Origin: Trachemys scripta elegans
Taxonomy: Eukaryota; Chordata; Testudines; Emydidae
Direction of reading: 5' to 3'
Assembly: GCF_013100865.1 (NCBI RefSeq)
Contig: NC_048308.1
Location: 30,517,555-30,581,554, forward strand
Length of the DNA: 64,000 bases
In this document: positions 12,060 through 24,600 of the stretch, in pieces
How positions within the stretch are numbered: the stretch's first letter is position 1
Layout: the number at the start of each line of letters is the position of its first letter
Notes under the pieces: generated by a model
What the model was told of the DNA's origin: nothing
The model's input: the letters and a program-made list of their open reading frames with translations, nothing else
Databases searched by the model: none
Program-made: the position numbers and the translations under genes

Positions 12060-15000
12060 CTTTTTATAAATTTTATTCTTTCAAGATTTAAGAGCATGTT
12101 TGTATATTATCCTCACTGTACACTTCAATCCAGAAAGTGGGCTGTTCATTTATGATAAGACAGTTGTGCTCACTGAAATAAAAGCTACCCAAGATTCCAT
12201 TTACTAGTATATTGTAAAAAACATTGGAAGTGTGCCTTACAAAATTATTTACATAATTCACAACAATATACAAACACTTTATAAAAACACTATCCTTTTA
12301 TTGTATATTCATGTCTCTTGAAATCATAATTTAGTTATCTTGGTAATAACATTAAAAATACACTTTCTATCTGTAAATTCACATCCAGGCAAGCCCATAA
12401 GTGCAAACAGTCAAAAAACTAGCAAGGCTGAACACAAACGTGTCTAATTTATATTTGTACAAAAATACCTGACCTGTACTTTTGTTAGAAAAGGACAACC
12501 ATATACAACTTTATTTAATACAGTACAAAACTTCTCTAAATCCACTAATTTAGACCCCATCCAGCAAAACATTTAAGCATTTATGTTAACTTAAAATTAT
12601 GCACGTTAAAGTGCTTTGCTGAATCATGGCCATGCTGCCTATTGCTTTATTGATAATATTTTTATCACATTAGTTGGAAATTTTTGTCATTAAATACACA
12701 GTAGAGGTAAGAACTGTGTTCTCAGGTGTTTGTACAACACTTACCATAGTAAGACCCCACTCTGCTTTGTGCTACTGTAATATAAATGTTTCATAATTAT
12801 AATAAAATAGAGGATTCACAAGAACCAGCCTGTTGTAAAAGCAATATGTGAACCACAGCAACAAGGTTAAATAGTCTCACATTTTACCTAAACTTTACTC
12901 CAAGGTATTGCAGTCAATTTCAATAGTTTTTTGCATAAATTGCTACAAGGACAATTTCTTTCTTACTCTCTTTTCTTAGTTATGGCCAGGTATCAAAAGG
13001 ACAACATGCTTAACTTTTTCTCCAATCAGAGATCGAATACAGAACTATTTTCTTTAGTGTGCTTGTCTGGTACCTATTCTTGTATATGGGTACTAAAACC
13101 ATCTACAAAAATCTTGCTAGAAACATACTGTACTGCCAAGTATCATTTTAAAAGACTGCATATCAGAATAGTGCAAACAAGCACAAAGGGGAGTGTTGTA
13201 TCAGCAACAAAAAGAGAGAGGCTCACAGGTTTGGCCTGTCTCCCTTAAAAGTATCTCTACTATTTTTTATTTATTTATATATTTATTTCTCAGCATATTT
13301 GGCCAAATATACTCCTGATGTAATACCACTGATGTCAATGGAATTACACCAGGAATGAATTTGGTCTTTTGTGTACAGTATGTTTTTTTACTTAAATAGC
13401 ATATATTCCTTCAAAACAATAAATAGGTCTGATCTGAAAAAGGACAATGTGCATTAAGAAACATTTTTCTTACAATTATTATTCCACTTTCATACAATGA
13501 CTTACTATAATGGTTTAATCAAGTAATATATATTTTAAAAAACCCTTCACTCTAGTAGCCTTTTTGGAGTACATAGGAAAGGCAACTGACACAGCACATA
13601 AAAAAACAACTTTAACTTGCATGTAAATAGATCAAGAATTTGTAGCATGTTTGCACACAACTTAGTTGTGAAACATTCCCTCCCACTCACTACCTGGGAC
13701 ATATTTTCATCTCATTTCTGAAACTGATTATAGAGGAAATACCTTATTTGTTATTGAGTTGTAAGTTGTATGTTTAATCATACCATAGGTGAGTTAGGAT
13801 CCTATTCAGACCAAATACAGTGTTTATCCTTTTGTATTATGTGAAAAGAACAGCTGTGCTAGATCATTACCTTGTATTTTAAGTCTAAACTTTCCCCCAT
13901 TACTCCAGAATCCCTGTCACAGCACTCTCTGCTGCCCTGACTTTTCTCCCACTTTACACACCACCCGCTCCAAATAATATATCATTCCAACTATTCTTGA
14001 ACAACAAGCATTTGCTTAGGAAGTAGTCAATGAGGTTCCTTAAATTGGCTGGCAGGACTGTGGTTCATCAACCTTATGGATTTCCTATTACAGAACCAGG
14101 AATACTGGCTCTGAAACACTCCTTTAGACCTGCAATGGAGTGCAACAGACTAGGAAATGAACTGTGAGTCTTTCCCATGTGTTAGTGCAGGACATCGTCA
14201 TTCAGATCTAATTCTATACCAACTTTAAAAACATAGGATGGATTTTGGCAGATTTAAAGGTTATTCTCTAAATACTAGTTTAAAGACTAGTCTTCCTTTT
14301 CTACTCCCTCCTCATTCCCAGGAATTGATTTTCAACATGCCTGCTATGGGGTACTTGCATCACCACATATAAGAGCCTATGAAAAGACGACTGAAAATTC
14401 TTGCTTAAAAGGGACAGTCTCCTTACAGTGAAAAATACACCATTCATTGAACTGCTTTTAGAAGGTAACATAGTGTTTACATAAGGTTTGAATTTTGCTC
14501 ATGTTTGTATTTAGCCCTTAATCCCAGTTGTGCTGACACCAGTAGCATCTTCGGAGGTCATGGCTATTCATGTATGAGCCTGCAATAGACTTAGACTTAA
14601 ATGTTACCTGTTTTTTTAATAGGAATATTTCCTTATTGATAGAATTCCACACTGAAAGAGCATACTCTATGTCATGATTCTAGCTCTGAAGGGCACCTGA
14701 ACAATAATTCATATGAAAGGAAAGAGTGATGATGGCTTTTTGGTGACCTCTGAGAAAAAAAAAAATCAATGTTCAGATATAATTTTTCTCTCTTGCACTC
14801 AATGAACCATAATGAGCATACCAAATGTTAAGCTTCTACCTCAGTGAGAACAGAAATTGTCAGTGGTTACAAGCCCCTCTGTATTATATCACTGTTGATA
14901 ATTAATGAGTTATTACACAAGTGGTTATTCCAAATATCATTTATCTGGTATTTATCATCATATTTTGTGCTAATTGTTGCAGGAGGACCCAGTGCTAGAA

Positions 15001-15451
15001 ACAGGGCATGTACTGTATCTCAAAATGTATGTCTTTTGACACCAACGGTTTAATCAATAATTGCCTGTAAAAAGCTAGATATTTAATTTTAAGTTTGTTT
15101 GGTTTGCGGTTTAAATGTCTATTCCTCACCCGCAACCCCCCAAAAAGCTTTACCAAAAAAAAAGATAATGTAGGTAAAGATTTTAGAGGCAATACCCAGA
15201 TTTAATATGGAATCACAGAGGTATAGAGGCTCAGGGAACTTCTACCTTGTGCAAGATTTACAGCTAAAGCCAAATTCAGTTAACTTCCACTGACTTAAAA
15301 TTGCACACATGTATTAGAGGGCAGAATTTAGCCACTAGTTAATAATTTTCTTACTCGTTTTTCAGAAGGAACTAATAAAGTGTCAAGTAGCCCATTCCCC
15401 ATAGTTTCACAGAGTAGAATTTGTAATAAAACAATTAGCAAAAACAGTTTC
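12060..15451 (-). other. LY75: Probable LY75 3'UTR and downstream flank
   Basis: AT-rich, largely repeat-free sequence following the TGA at 15452. Several AATAAA signals occur on the minus strand, clustered near 13265-13290 and again at about 12297-12302 and 12072-12077, so the transcript end is ambiguous. A short hairpin repeat sits at 13301-13365. No exon was recognised here. The extent is an inference. Confidence 0.35.
13301..13365. repeat. Short hairpin repeat (GGCCAAAT...ATTTGGTC)
   Basis: Arms GGCCAAATATACTCCTGATG and its imperfect complement ATTACACCAGGAATGAATTT, GGTC flank a GATGTCAATGG loop. A similar hairpin design occurs at 62568-62638. Confidence 0.6.
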
Positions 15452-15636
15452 TCAGTAACCATCTTTGGTAAACATGCTATCAGTCTCATCTTCATTCATC
15501 CCTCGTTCATAGCGTACTGCAAAGAAGCCACCCCACTGAAGCCGTTTCTTTTTGTAGAGATACCAAATTAATCCAGCAACCAAGACTAGGATAATTAACA
15601 GAGCAAATGTTATAGCCACTCCAGTATGATTAGTGC
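15452..15636 (-). CDS. LY75: LY75 last exon: transmembrane segment and cytoplasmic tail
   Basis: Acceptor TTTTACAG precedes 15636; the stop TGA is at 15454-15452. The exon encodes a short stalk with an N-H-T glycosylation site, about 22 hydrophobic residues (VAITFALLIILVLVAGLIWY), a KKKR stop-transfer cluster and a tail of about 30 residues. The tail keeps a tyrosine endocytosis-type motif (FFAVRY, human FSSVRY) and the acidic NEDE stretch linked to late-endosome targeting in mammals. The last residues (TDSMFTKDGY) differ from the human IMLPSFHD ending. It starts in phase 1, joining the G left by the exon at 21410. Confidence 0.96.
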
Positions 15637-18600
15637 CTGTAAAAGAGAAATGAAAATAGTTAATCAGTGTTTTTGACTGAAAAATATTTGTTATACAGCA
15701 AAGTTTTATACTAATATGTATAAATTTACTATAAAGTCATTTTATTGAAGTTCAGGAACTCTATTTTAAGTCTTACGGACACACACACAAATATTTCCTA
15801 CACCATCAATTCAAAAGCTAGTTTCCTATAAGTGCCAAATATTGTAGCGGAGCACAAGCTCCACTATGATTAAGGTTAAGAAGCCCTTTCTGTTTAAAGC
15901 TGGACTGTTCTAATTGTGCTACAATCTGTCTGGTTACTTGGATTGCCTTGAAATTTGGTTTGCCTCCTGGAGATTCAGAATAGAGTCAGTGATCTAAATT
16001 TGGGGCCATTTGCCACAGTGTCCTGGGATACAGTTCCACAGAAAAACAAAACAAAAACAAAAAAACCCCACCCCAAACAGCTTTTCTTAAATTAAAGGTG
16101 ACCTATTCTGGCAATACCTTTTTGCATATACGTGGGAATTGATTGTTGAATTTCACAAGTGTGGTAGTCTATCAGGAGAGTATGTTAAGTGTTTGAGTGC
16201 AGGGCAGGTGCATATAGCTCCTTTCCTTTACAGTGAAATGACAGAGTGAGTATGTGTAGTATGGGTGTTTTGGGGGCACTGCTCAAAGAGGCCAGAGTTA
16301 AGGTTACATGTGGGTGTACCTTAACTCTGTATTTCCTGGTTTTCTGAAGTCTGAACTTGACATTCTGGAAGGGCGCAAGCTATTGCTGGACAATATTAAC
16401 TCTGTATTAACAAAGTTTTCTGCCATTTAATCTAATAGCTAATTTTGAATCACTTTGCTGATATTTCTTAATCTATTAAGAAATTATTTACAATTAAATC
16501 AGTGTGGAATTGCACTCAATATAACGGAGGGTACTTTGGGTCCTCTGAAATGAACATTTTCTGAAAAATAGAAGTAGCAAATTTTGAAGTGGAGACACAC
16601 TTTAAAGGCCTCCACTGAAGCATAAAAACGGTGACAAAGTTCCGAGCCTATAGTGGTGCGTTCCGGGCTTCCAGGCGGATTTAGTGGCCTCAGAAGCTTG
16701 CTAAGGCCCTCAATGTGACCTCCCTTTCTTTCTGTAGTGGCAAAGGTCACAGCTTTATTGAGCTACTTTCATCACAGGCCAGTATGGAAGGTGGGAATGG
16801 GGAATACCCCACAGCCTTTGTTGCTCCTCAGAGCTCAGTAGGTGCAATCCTGCCTAGATCTAGGTCTGCTCCCCGTTCAGGGGGTGCTGTGGAGCAAGGG
16901 GGTTGGAGGGAACCCAGGCCCACCCTCTATTCTGGGTTCCAGCCCAGGGACCCTAATAGTAGCAGCTGTTGGCAGCTTCCCCTTCACCACTGGTGCTGTT
17001 TTGATTCCCTGGGCCACTTCCCCATGGTCTCCTTTTCCTAGCTGTACCCTTACCTTAGGATTCAGCAATGCTTCCTCTCCTCCTGCTCCTTCCACCTGGG
17101 TTCTCTTGAGAGAACTGGAAGGAGAGCTTTTAAACACTATGAGTGGGACCTTGATTAGTTCCAGCTGTCTCCATTAGCCTAACAGCCTTAACTGACTCTT
17201 TGCCAGTTAATTGGAGTCAGGTGCCTGCATTAGCCTAACCATAGGCGCCGACTCCGTGGGTGCTCTGGGGTTGGAGCACCCATAGGGAAAAATTGGTGGG
17301 TGCTCAACACCCACCAGCAGCTTCCCACCTCACCCTCCCACCCCAGCTCACCTCCGCCTCTGCTCCGCCTCCTCCCGAGTGCACCGCGTGCCTGCTTTTT
17401 CCCCCTAGCTCCCAGCGCTGTTTTGCACGGCTGGGAGGGAGGAGGGAGAACGCGGCACACTCGGGGAAGAGGCGGGTCTGGGGTGGGGATTTGGAGAAGG
17501 GGTCCAATAGGGGCAGGGAGGGGGCAGAGTTGGGGTGGGGACTTTGGGGAAGGGGTTGGAATGGGGGCGGGGACGGGGGGGAGTCGGGGGGGGGCCGGGG
17601 GGGGGCACGAGCACCCACGGGCACTGGGGAAAGTTGGCACCTATGAGCCTAACTACCTTAATTGGTTAATTGGCATCAGGTGTCTTGATTGTCCTGGAGT
17701 AGCCTTTGTTTGGCCACCCAGGGAACAGGGACCTGCTCATCCTGAGGCTGATATATTTGCCTTCCACTACTCTTTTATAGCCTACTGGTCTGAATCCGTC
17801 ACAAAACCTATTGTCTTTAATGTTGGTTTTCCTCACTGTTTAAATGTACTTTGTGCCTCAGTGCATACTTAATTCTGTCCCTGAGCTTCCTAGAAGCAGG
17901 AGGAAACCCATTTCTGAGGCAGGGTCAGAGAAGATCTTGTAGCTCTTCCTTAACAACATGAACAGGAACATTAGCTTCCCATTGTTCCTCCCTCTCAACT
18001 TCCATGGAGGTGTAGGCAAAATCTGAAAGATCCCACTGCTTCCAAGGACCCTTTCTGACCCAAGTAACTGATTTCTATCCTGGAAGGAGTGAAATGTGAA
18101 GTAGCAGTATGGGAACTGGATCTTTTCCCCAGCCATCAGACAGGTAAAGTTATACCAGCAAACCTTTAAGAGTAAACAAGACCTTAATCTAGTGTAGTTT
18201 GTCTGCTTGCAAGAATGGATAAACTTGCACATGGGACTTCTTACTCATAGCAAGAATTATTTTAGCTCCTCAATGGAAAGAGCGTAGTGCCGCATCCTAT
18301 ACAGAAATAGCTAGCAAAGACGGGTATTTTAGTAAGGGGGAAACTTGCTGCTATGAAGGAAACTTACAGAGATTATTCTATGACATGGACACGCATTGTA
18401 GATTTTGCTGAAATCTACGCAGCTGTCATGGTAACACTGCATACACAGATGAAGCCACTAAGATGCTAGTGCTCCAAACTGATCTCTCAGTGACCAGGTA
18501 GTGGCACCCTCAACTTTTCCCTGGCATGACACATACATGCACCTGCTGCCCATAGGACCAGCTCCAGTACTAAAACCATGAATGCCTGCCTCTCCATGTG

Positions 18601-21600
18601 AGGTCCACTGGTGGGGCAGGAAAGAAGGCAAACACTTGTATACTGTAGCCCCCATATTTATTTCTGTTGTAGCTGTTAATAAACTTTGGAAAACACACTT
18701 CTGTCCTACAGCAGACTGGATATTAGGGAATGTAGACTGATGGTATACACTTGGTACATGCCAGCAGAAGAATTCTGGAATTAGCAAATTTTGGAATTTT
18801 GCAACTAGGAAAAGACTCAAAAACTAACAGCAATTTTTTTTTAAAATGCATCAGAAGCAGGAAGCTTGCCAAGCAATCAGTGGGGCCATTGGATGATGGA
18901 GGTTCAAAGGAGCATTCAAGGAAGATAAGGTCATTGTGAAGAAGCTAAATGAATTCTTTGCATCGTTCCTCACTGCAGAGGATGTGAGGGAGATTCCCAC
19001 ATCTAAGCCATTCTTTTTGGTGACAAATCTGAGGAACTGTCCCAGACTGAGGTGTAAATAGAGGAGATTTTAGAACTGATTGGTAAATTAAACAGTAATA
19101 AGTCACCAGGACCAGATGGTATTCCCCCAAGAGTTCTGAAGGAATACAAATATGAAATTGCAGAACTATTAAGTGTGGTATGTAACCTATAACTTAACTC
19201 AGCTTCTGTACCAGATGACTGGAGGATAGTTAATGTGACACCAATTTTTAAAAAAGGCTCCAGAGGCTATCCTGGCAATTACAGGTCAGTAAACCTAACT
19301 TCAGTACCAGAAAAACTGGTTAAAACTATAGTAAATAACAGAATTATCAGACACATAGATGAACTCAATTTTCTGTGGAGGAATCAGCATGGCTTTCTTA
19401 AAGGGAAATCACCAATCTATTAGAATTCTCTGAGGTGGTCAACAAACATGTGGACAAGTGTGATCCAGAGGATATAGTCTACTTGGACTTTCAGAAAGCC
19501 TTTGACAAGGTCCCTCACCAAAGGGTCTAAAGCAAAGTAAGCAGTCATAGGATAAGAGGGAAGGTCCTTCCATGAATCAGTAGCTGGTTAAAAGACAGAA
19601 AACAAAGGATAGGAATAAGTGGTCAATTTTCAGAATAAAGAGAGGTAAATAGCGGGATCCCCAAGGGATCTGGACTGGGACCTGTGCTGTTCAACATATT
19701 CATAAATGATCTGGAAAAAGGGGGAAATAGTGAGAAGGCAAAATTTGCAGATGATACAAAGTTACTCAGGATAGTTAAGGCCAAAGCCGACTGCAAGGAG
19801 TTACAAAAGAATCTCACAAAGCTGGGTGACTGGGCAACAAAATGGCCGACGAAATGTTGATAAATGCAAAGTAATGCACAATGGAAAACATATACATACA
19901 AAATGATGGGATCTAAATTGATTGTTATTATTTAAGAAAGAGAATTTGGAGTCATTGTGGATAATGCCGCAGCAGTCAAAAGAGCTAACAAAATGCTAGG
20001 AACGGGATAGATAATAAAACAGTGAATATCATAATGCCACTATATAAATCCATGGTATGCCCACACCTTGAATACTGTGTGTAGTTCTGGTCGCCCCATC
20101 TCAAAAAAGATATATTAGAATTGGAAAAGATACAGAGAAGGGCAACAAAAATAATTAAGGGTGTGGAACAGCTTCCATATGAGGAGAGATTAAAAAGACT
20201 GGGATTGTTCAGCTTGGAGAATGGATGACGAAGGGGTGATATGACAGAGATCTATAAAATCATGAATGGTGTGTAGAAAGTGAATAAGGAAGTATTATTC
20301 CTTCAAACAACAGAAGAACCAGGGGTCACCCAATGAAATTAATAGGCAGCAGGTTTAAAACAAACAAAAGGAAGTACTTCTTCACATAACGCACAGTCAA
20401 CCTGTGGAACTTCTTGTCAGGGGGATGTTGTGAAGGCCAAGACTATAACTGGGTTAAAAAAAGAATTAGATAATTTCATGGCTATTAGTCAAGATGGTCA
20501 GGGATGCAGCCCCATGCTCTGGCTGTCCCTAGTCTCTGACTGCCAGAATAGATGATAGGATGGATCACTGGACAGTTGCCCTGTTCTGTTCGTTCCCTTT
20601 GAAAGCATTTGGCAGTGGCGACTGTCAGAAGACGAGATACTAGGCTAGATGAACCATTGGTCTGACTCAGTATGGCCATTCTTATGATGAAGGCCTCTAA
20701 CTATTTATTGAAAGTTACAAAGAGTCCTGTGGCACCTTATAGACTAACAGACGTATTGGAGCATAAGATTTCGTGGGTGAATACTCACTTCATCAGATGC
20801 AGTATTCACCCACGAAAGCTTATGCTGCAATACATCTGTTAGTCTATAAGGTGCCACAGGACTCTTTGTCGCTTTTTATGGATCCAGACTAACACGGCTA
20901 CCCCTTTGATACTTAACTATTTATTAATATCTATCTATGCATTTCTAGTGTGCCCATCAACACGACATTGAACCATGCATAGAAATGCGACAACCAGGTA
21001 TTGAACATATAAAGATTAAAGTAGAAATTAGCTGCTTTACAAAAACAAAAGCAGCCTAAAAATAAACAGGATAAATGTACCTTCCACCACAGACTGGTCT
21101 TACAAAAAAAAAAAAACAACCCACTTGACTTAAAGCCAACATTGAAATGTAAATTAGTCCAGATTTTTCACAACTATAAAGAAAAGATAGTATCAGCTCT
21201 GTAACTCTTTTACAACTATACTGGACACATTATCCTAGCCAGAGAGCACACTGAAGGCCCATGCACCATTTAAGTCCCCCTTAAGCCACAGGTCTTCTGG
21301 AGTGAATTTCATCTGAGAGATCTGTACACAGACCTTGCCTGACATAAAAATCCTTTAGTGCAACAATTAAAAAATAGTAAATTGTATATTAAACACAAGA
21401 AAGACATACCTAGAGGAGCTTTACAAACAACTCTGCCTTTACTATGACTGCAGTCAACTTCAGACCATGTTCCATTTGTGGATAGGATAACACTGCATTT
21501 ACCATTGACTTTTGAAGTTCCATTTGCCCAGTTGGCATATTTAACTGCTGAACCATCAAGCCAGTTCAAGGATTTAGCTGTAGGGAGAGATCACAAATAC

Positions 21601-24600
21601 TGCTTTGATAAATCACCATAAAAATTTGCAATATTGCAACATAACGTGAAAATCGCAATTTATTTAGTTCATCTCATTTCTAAAAATCAACTGTAGGTAC
21701 CCATCCAGTGAGCTGGGTGCCTATTACATAAATAACAAACGACAACATAAACTGCCCATAAATATAAATATATCCACCTCAGTGCACCCTTCCTGAGAGA
21801 GACAGGCTCTGCAGCATGCCCAGGTTAACAAATCTGGGATCTGGCAGACCAAGAGTTGGGAGCGAAGTAAGTTCAATTACTGAGCAACCTGCATAGAAAA
21901 TGCCCTGTCAGCACCTCAGTCTCATTTATATTGAAGAAATTCCAGCTCAAGTGCCTTTGCTCATCCTAAATGTGGCACAGGGAGAGGTGATACCTCAGGT
22001 AACCAGGTCTCAAATCATTTAGGGCTTAAAGTCCACCTAGAAACTTACTGGAAGCCAGTGTAGATCATGGTGTACTGGTCTAATGTGCTCCCAATGTGCG
22101 ACTCCACTTAATAAGAGCACTGCAGCATTCCAGCAGTAGATTCAGCTTCTAAATAGTCCCCATGTGGGGCGCATTACAGTAATCTAGTCTTGAGGTGATA
22201 AAAGCATGGATAATTCTGACAAGGTTCACACTGGAGAGAAAGGTTTATATTTGTCTTGTCAGGCGCAGATGGAAAATACTCTGTCGCAGCTGCTACCTGG
22301 TCATCTAGGACTGGCCCAGAATCTAATACCATCTCCAATTTTCACACTGTTCTTACAAATGGTAGTTGCATGCCCATATAAGTTCCACTTACTCTTCTGC
22401 CTGCTTCCACCAACCCACCATTATCTCAGTCTTGCCTGGATTAAATCACAGCCAACTAGTTCTCATCAAAATCTCAACCTCTTGTACAATGTCCCTTTGT
22501 TGATTATCTAATTTTCAATCCAAAGCCACAAAAATAAAAGTGATTCTGTGAAACTCATAAAATAAATATTTTAGAATAATTTTAAAAAGCCAACAAAAAA
22601 CACCTCTCCGCATATACCTTTTTTAACCCATGTGTCTTAATCTAGCAGCTAAATGTTTGAATTTAACCCACTGAATATATGAGAAAATAATTCTAAATCA
22701 CAAATCAAGAAACATTCGGAATTGACACAAACTGAGAAGGGGTAGAAGTTACTATACTATATAAATTAATGCTAACAAATTGCATAGCAACGGCAGTTAA
22801 TTTTTCAAATTCTAAGTATTTTTATATTATTTTCATTCATTTTTATTTACCATATAAGATATATACACACACATAGTTGGTAGTTACTTCTTACCCCTGA
22901 AATTCTGAGACAATCCAAGCCACACTCTTCTGGTGATGAGGTCATTTTGCCTTATGTGATTGCTGACAAATGTATTCTCTTCGGCATCCTTTATAGTCAA
23001 TAGTGTTGCAGAAGGATCTAAGGGAAGAGTTTAATGGTCAGTACAGAAAGAAATTTTAGAGGTTTCGCTCATAGTCTTTTTAAATTAAATGGATTTTCTA
23101 AAAATTCAAAAGGGATCATTTAAAGCACAGAAATGAGAGAGAACATTTGCTAATTTGGACTCCTAAAATGTTGTGATATGTAATCTGCAGAGGAAAAAAC
23201 ACAGACTAGGAGAACAATGCAATGTCATGAGCAGCCTCAGATCAAAGTTAACTTCTTGTTTTATCATCTGGGCAGGTGATGCAAAATAAAATAAAGACAA
23301 TTCTCCTGCAAGTCTGGAAAGATATCAAATGATACTTTATGGAAACAGAAGCATTGATCCTGTCAGGTGCTAAGCATCTTCTGTAAACCCCCTTGATTCC
23401 TATTAACCTAAATAGAGGCTCAGCACCTTGTAGGATCAAGCCATTTTTCTGTATCTAAATAACAAATCATATATGGATATATAATGTCACTGCACTTAAG
23501 GTGTAATGGCAAGTAGGGGGTGCACTGGAGGGCAGGGGGTAGAGGTGGGGGGAGGCGTGCTTCAATGCACCAGATCCTGGCATAAAGGACTTTCTGTCAA
23601 CAGTGTAAGTTAAAGAAGGACTACTCTTGCTCTAACCCACGCTGGGTCCAAGTGGCCCTGAATTGGGTGTCACACCTGGTAATGGGAATACCTGCTTCTT
23701 TTATTTCAGTTTATCTTACACAGTTTAATTAACCTTAAATAGTAAAAAAAATTACACAGCTAAAATTATGACAATTCAAACATCCTAAAATTGTGAAGGG
23801 AGCAAAGGATTCTGTACATGAGGAATTACATGCTGCTTATATTATCTGTCACAAAACAATCCCCAGTATTTACTAAAGAAAAGAAAAAAAGCTCTCCTTT
23901 TAGCACAAAAATTGGCCTTTCAGCTTCTGTGTGCGTCATTAAGTTTAAAGTGTGAAATGTCTATTTTCAAATCCTTGGTGGGATTTCTCTGCATTCATCC
24001 TATGCCCAGGGCTATAATAAGAATGACTTTGTAACAATACAGGCTTTAATTTGTATAAAGTGGTTTGGGTAAAATAAAAAGGTTTTCCCTTGGAAATCAG
24101 CCTTGATCTTCTGAATCCTTCTTTATCAATGGTTACGTATGAGGCATCACTTTATTTATGTACTTTCATGTTCCAGATAAATAATTAGAACATTGCACAA
24201 CTTTACCAAAAATATTAATCGGATGCTCCAAAAATCATGAGATAAAACCAGCCATTAGACATATTCCCAAATCGAAGAAACATAAAACAGAAGTTTTGCC
24301 AGTGTGTTTTTTCTAATCCTCCCTTAATGACGAGCTATTTACATTATAAATAAAACCAAACATACCCAGCTTCTGGCAGACTCTTTTAGCCTCTTCTGCA
24401 GTATATACTGAAAAATTGTATAATGCCATATCAAATGCATAGCAATGATCTTTATACTGCAACCACTGCGATGTTCTAGTACCCTGTGGACACCTGGAAG
24501 AGCCTTTGGTTTGCTGTGGCTGTAGTCGTCTCTCTGTAAAAATATAAAAACTTTGTATTATGCAAATTAGAAGAGGCTCTGCAGAGTCAAATCACTCTGG

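Noticed and set aside
17230..17872. Cluster of proline/glycine-rich open frames on both strands.
   Set aside because: They fall inside a G-rich MITE with an exact 8-bp duplication; composition artefacts.
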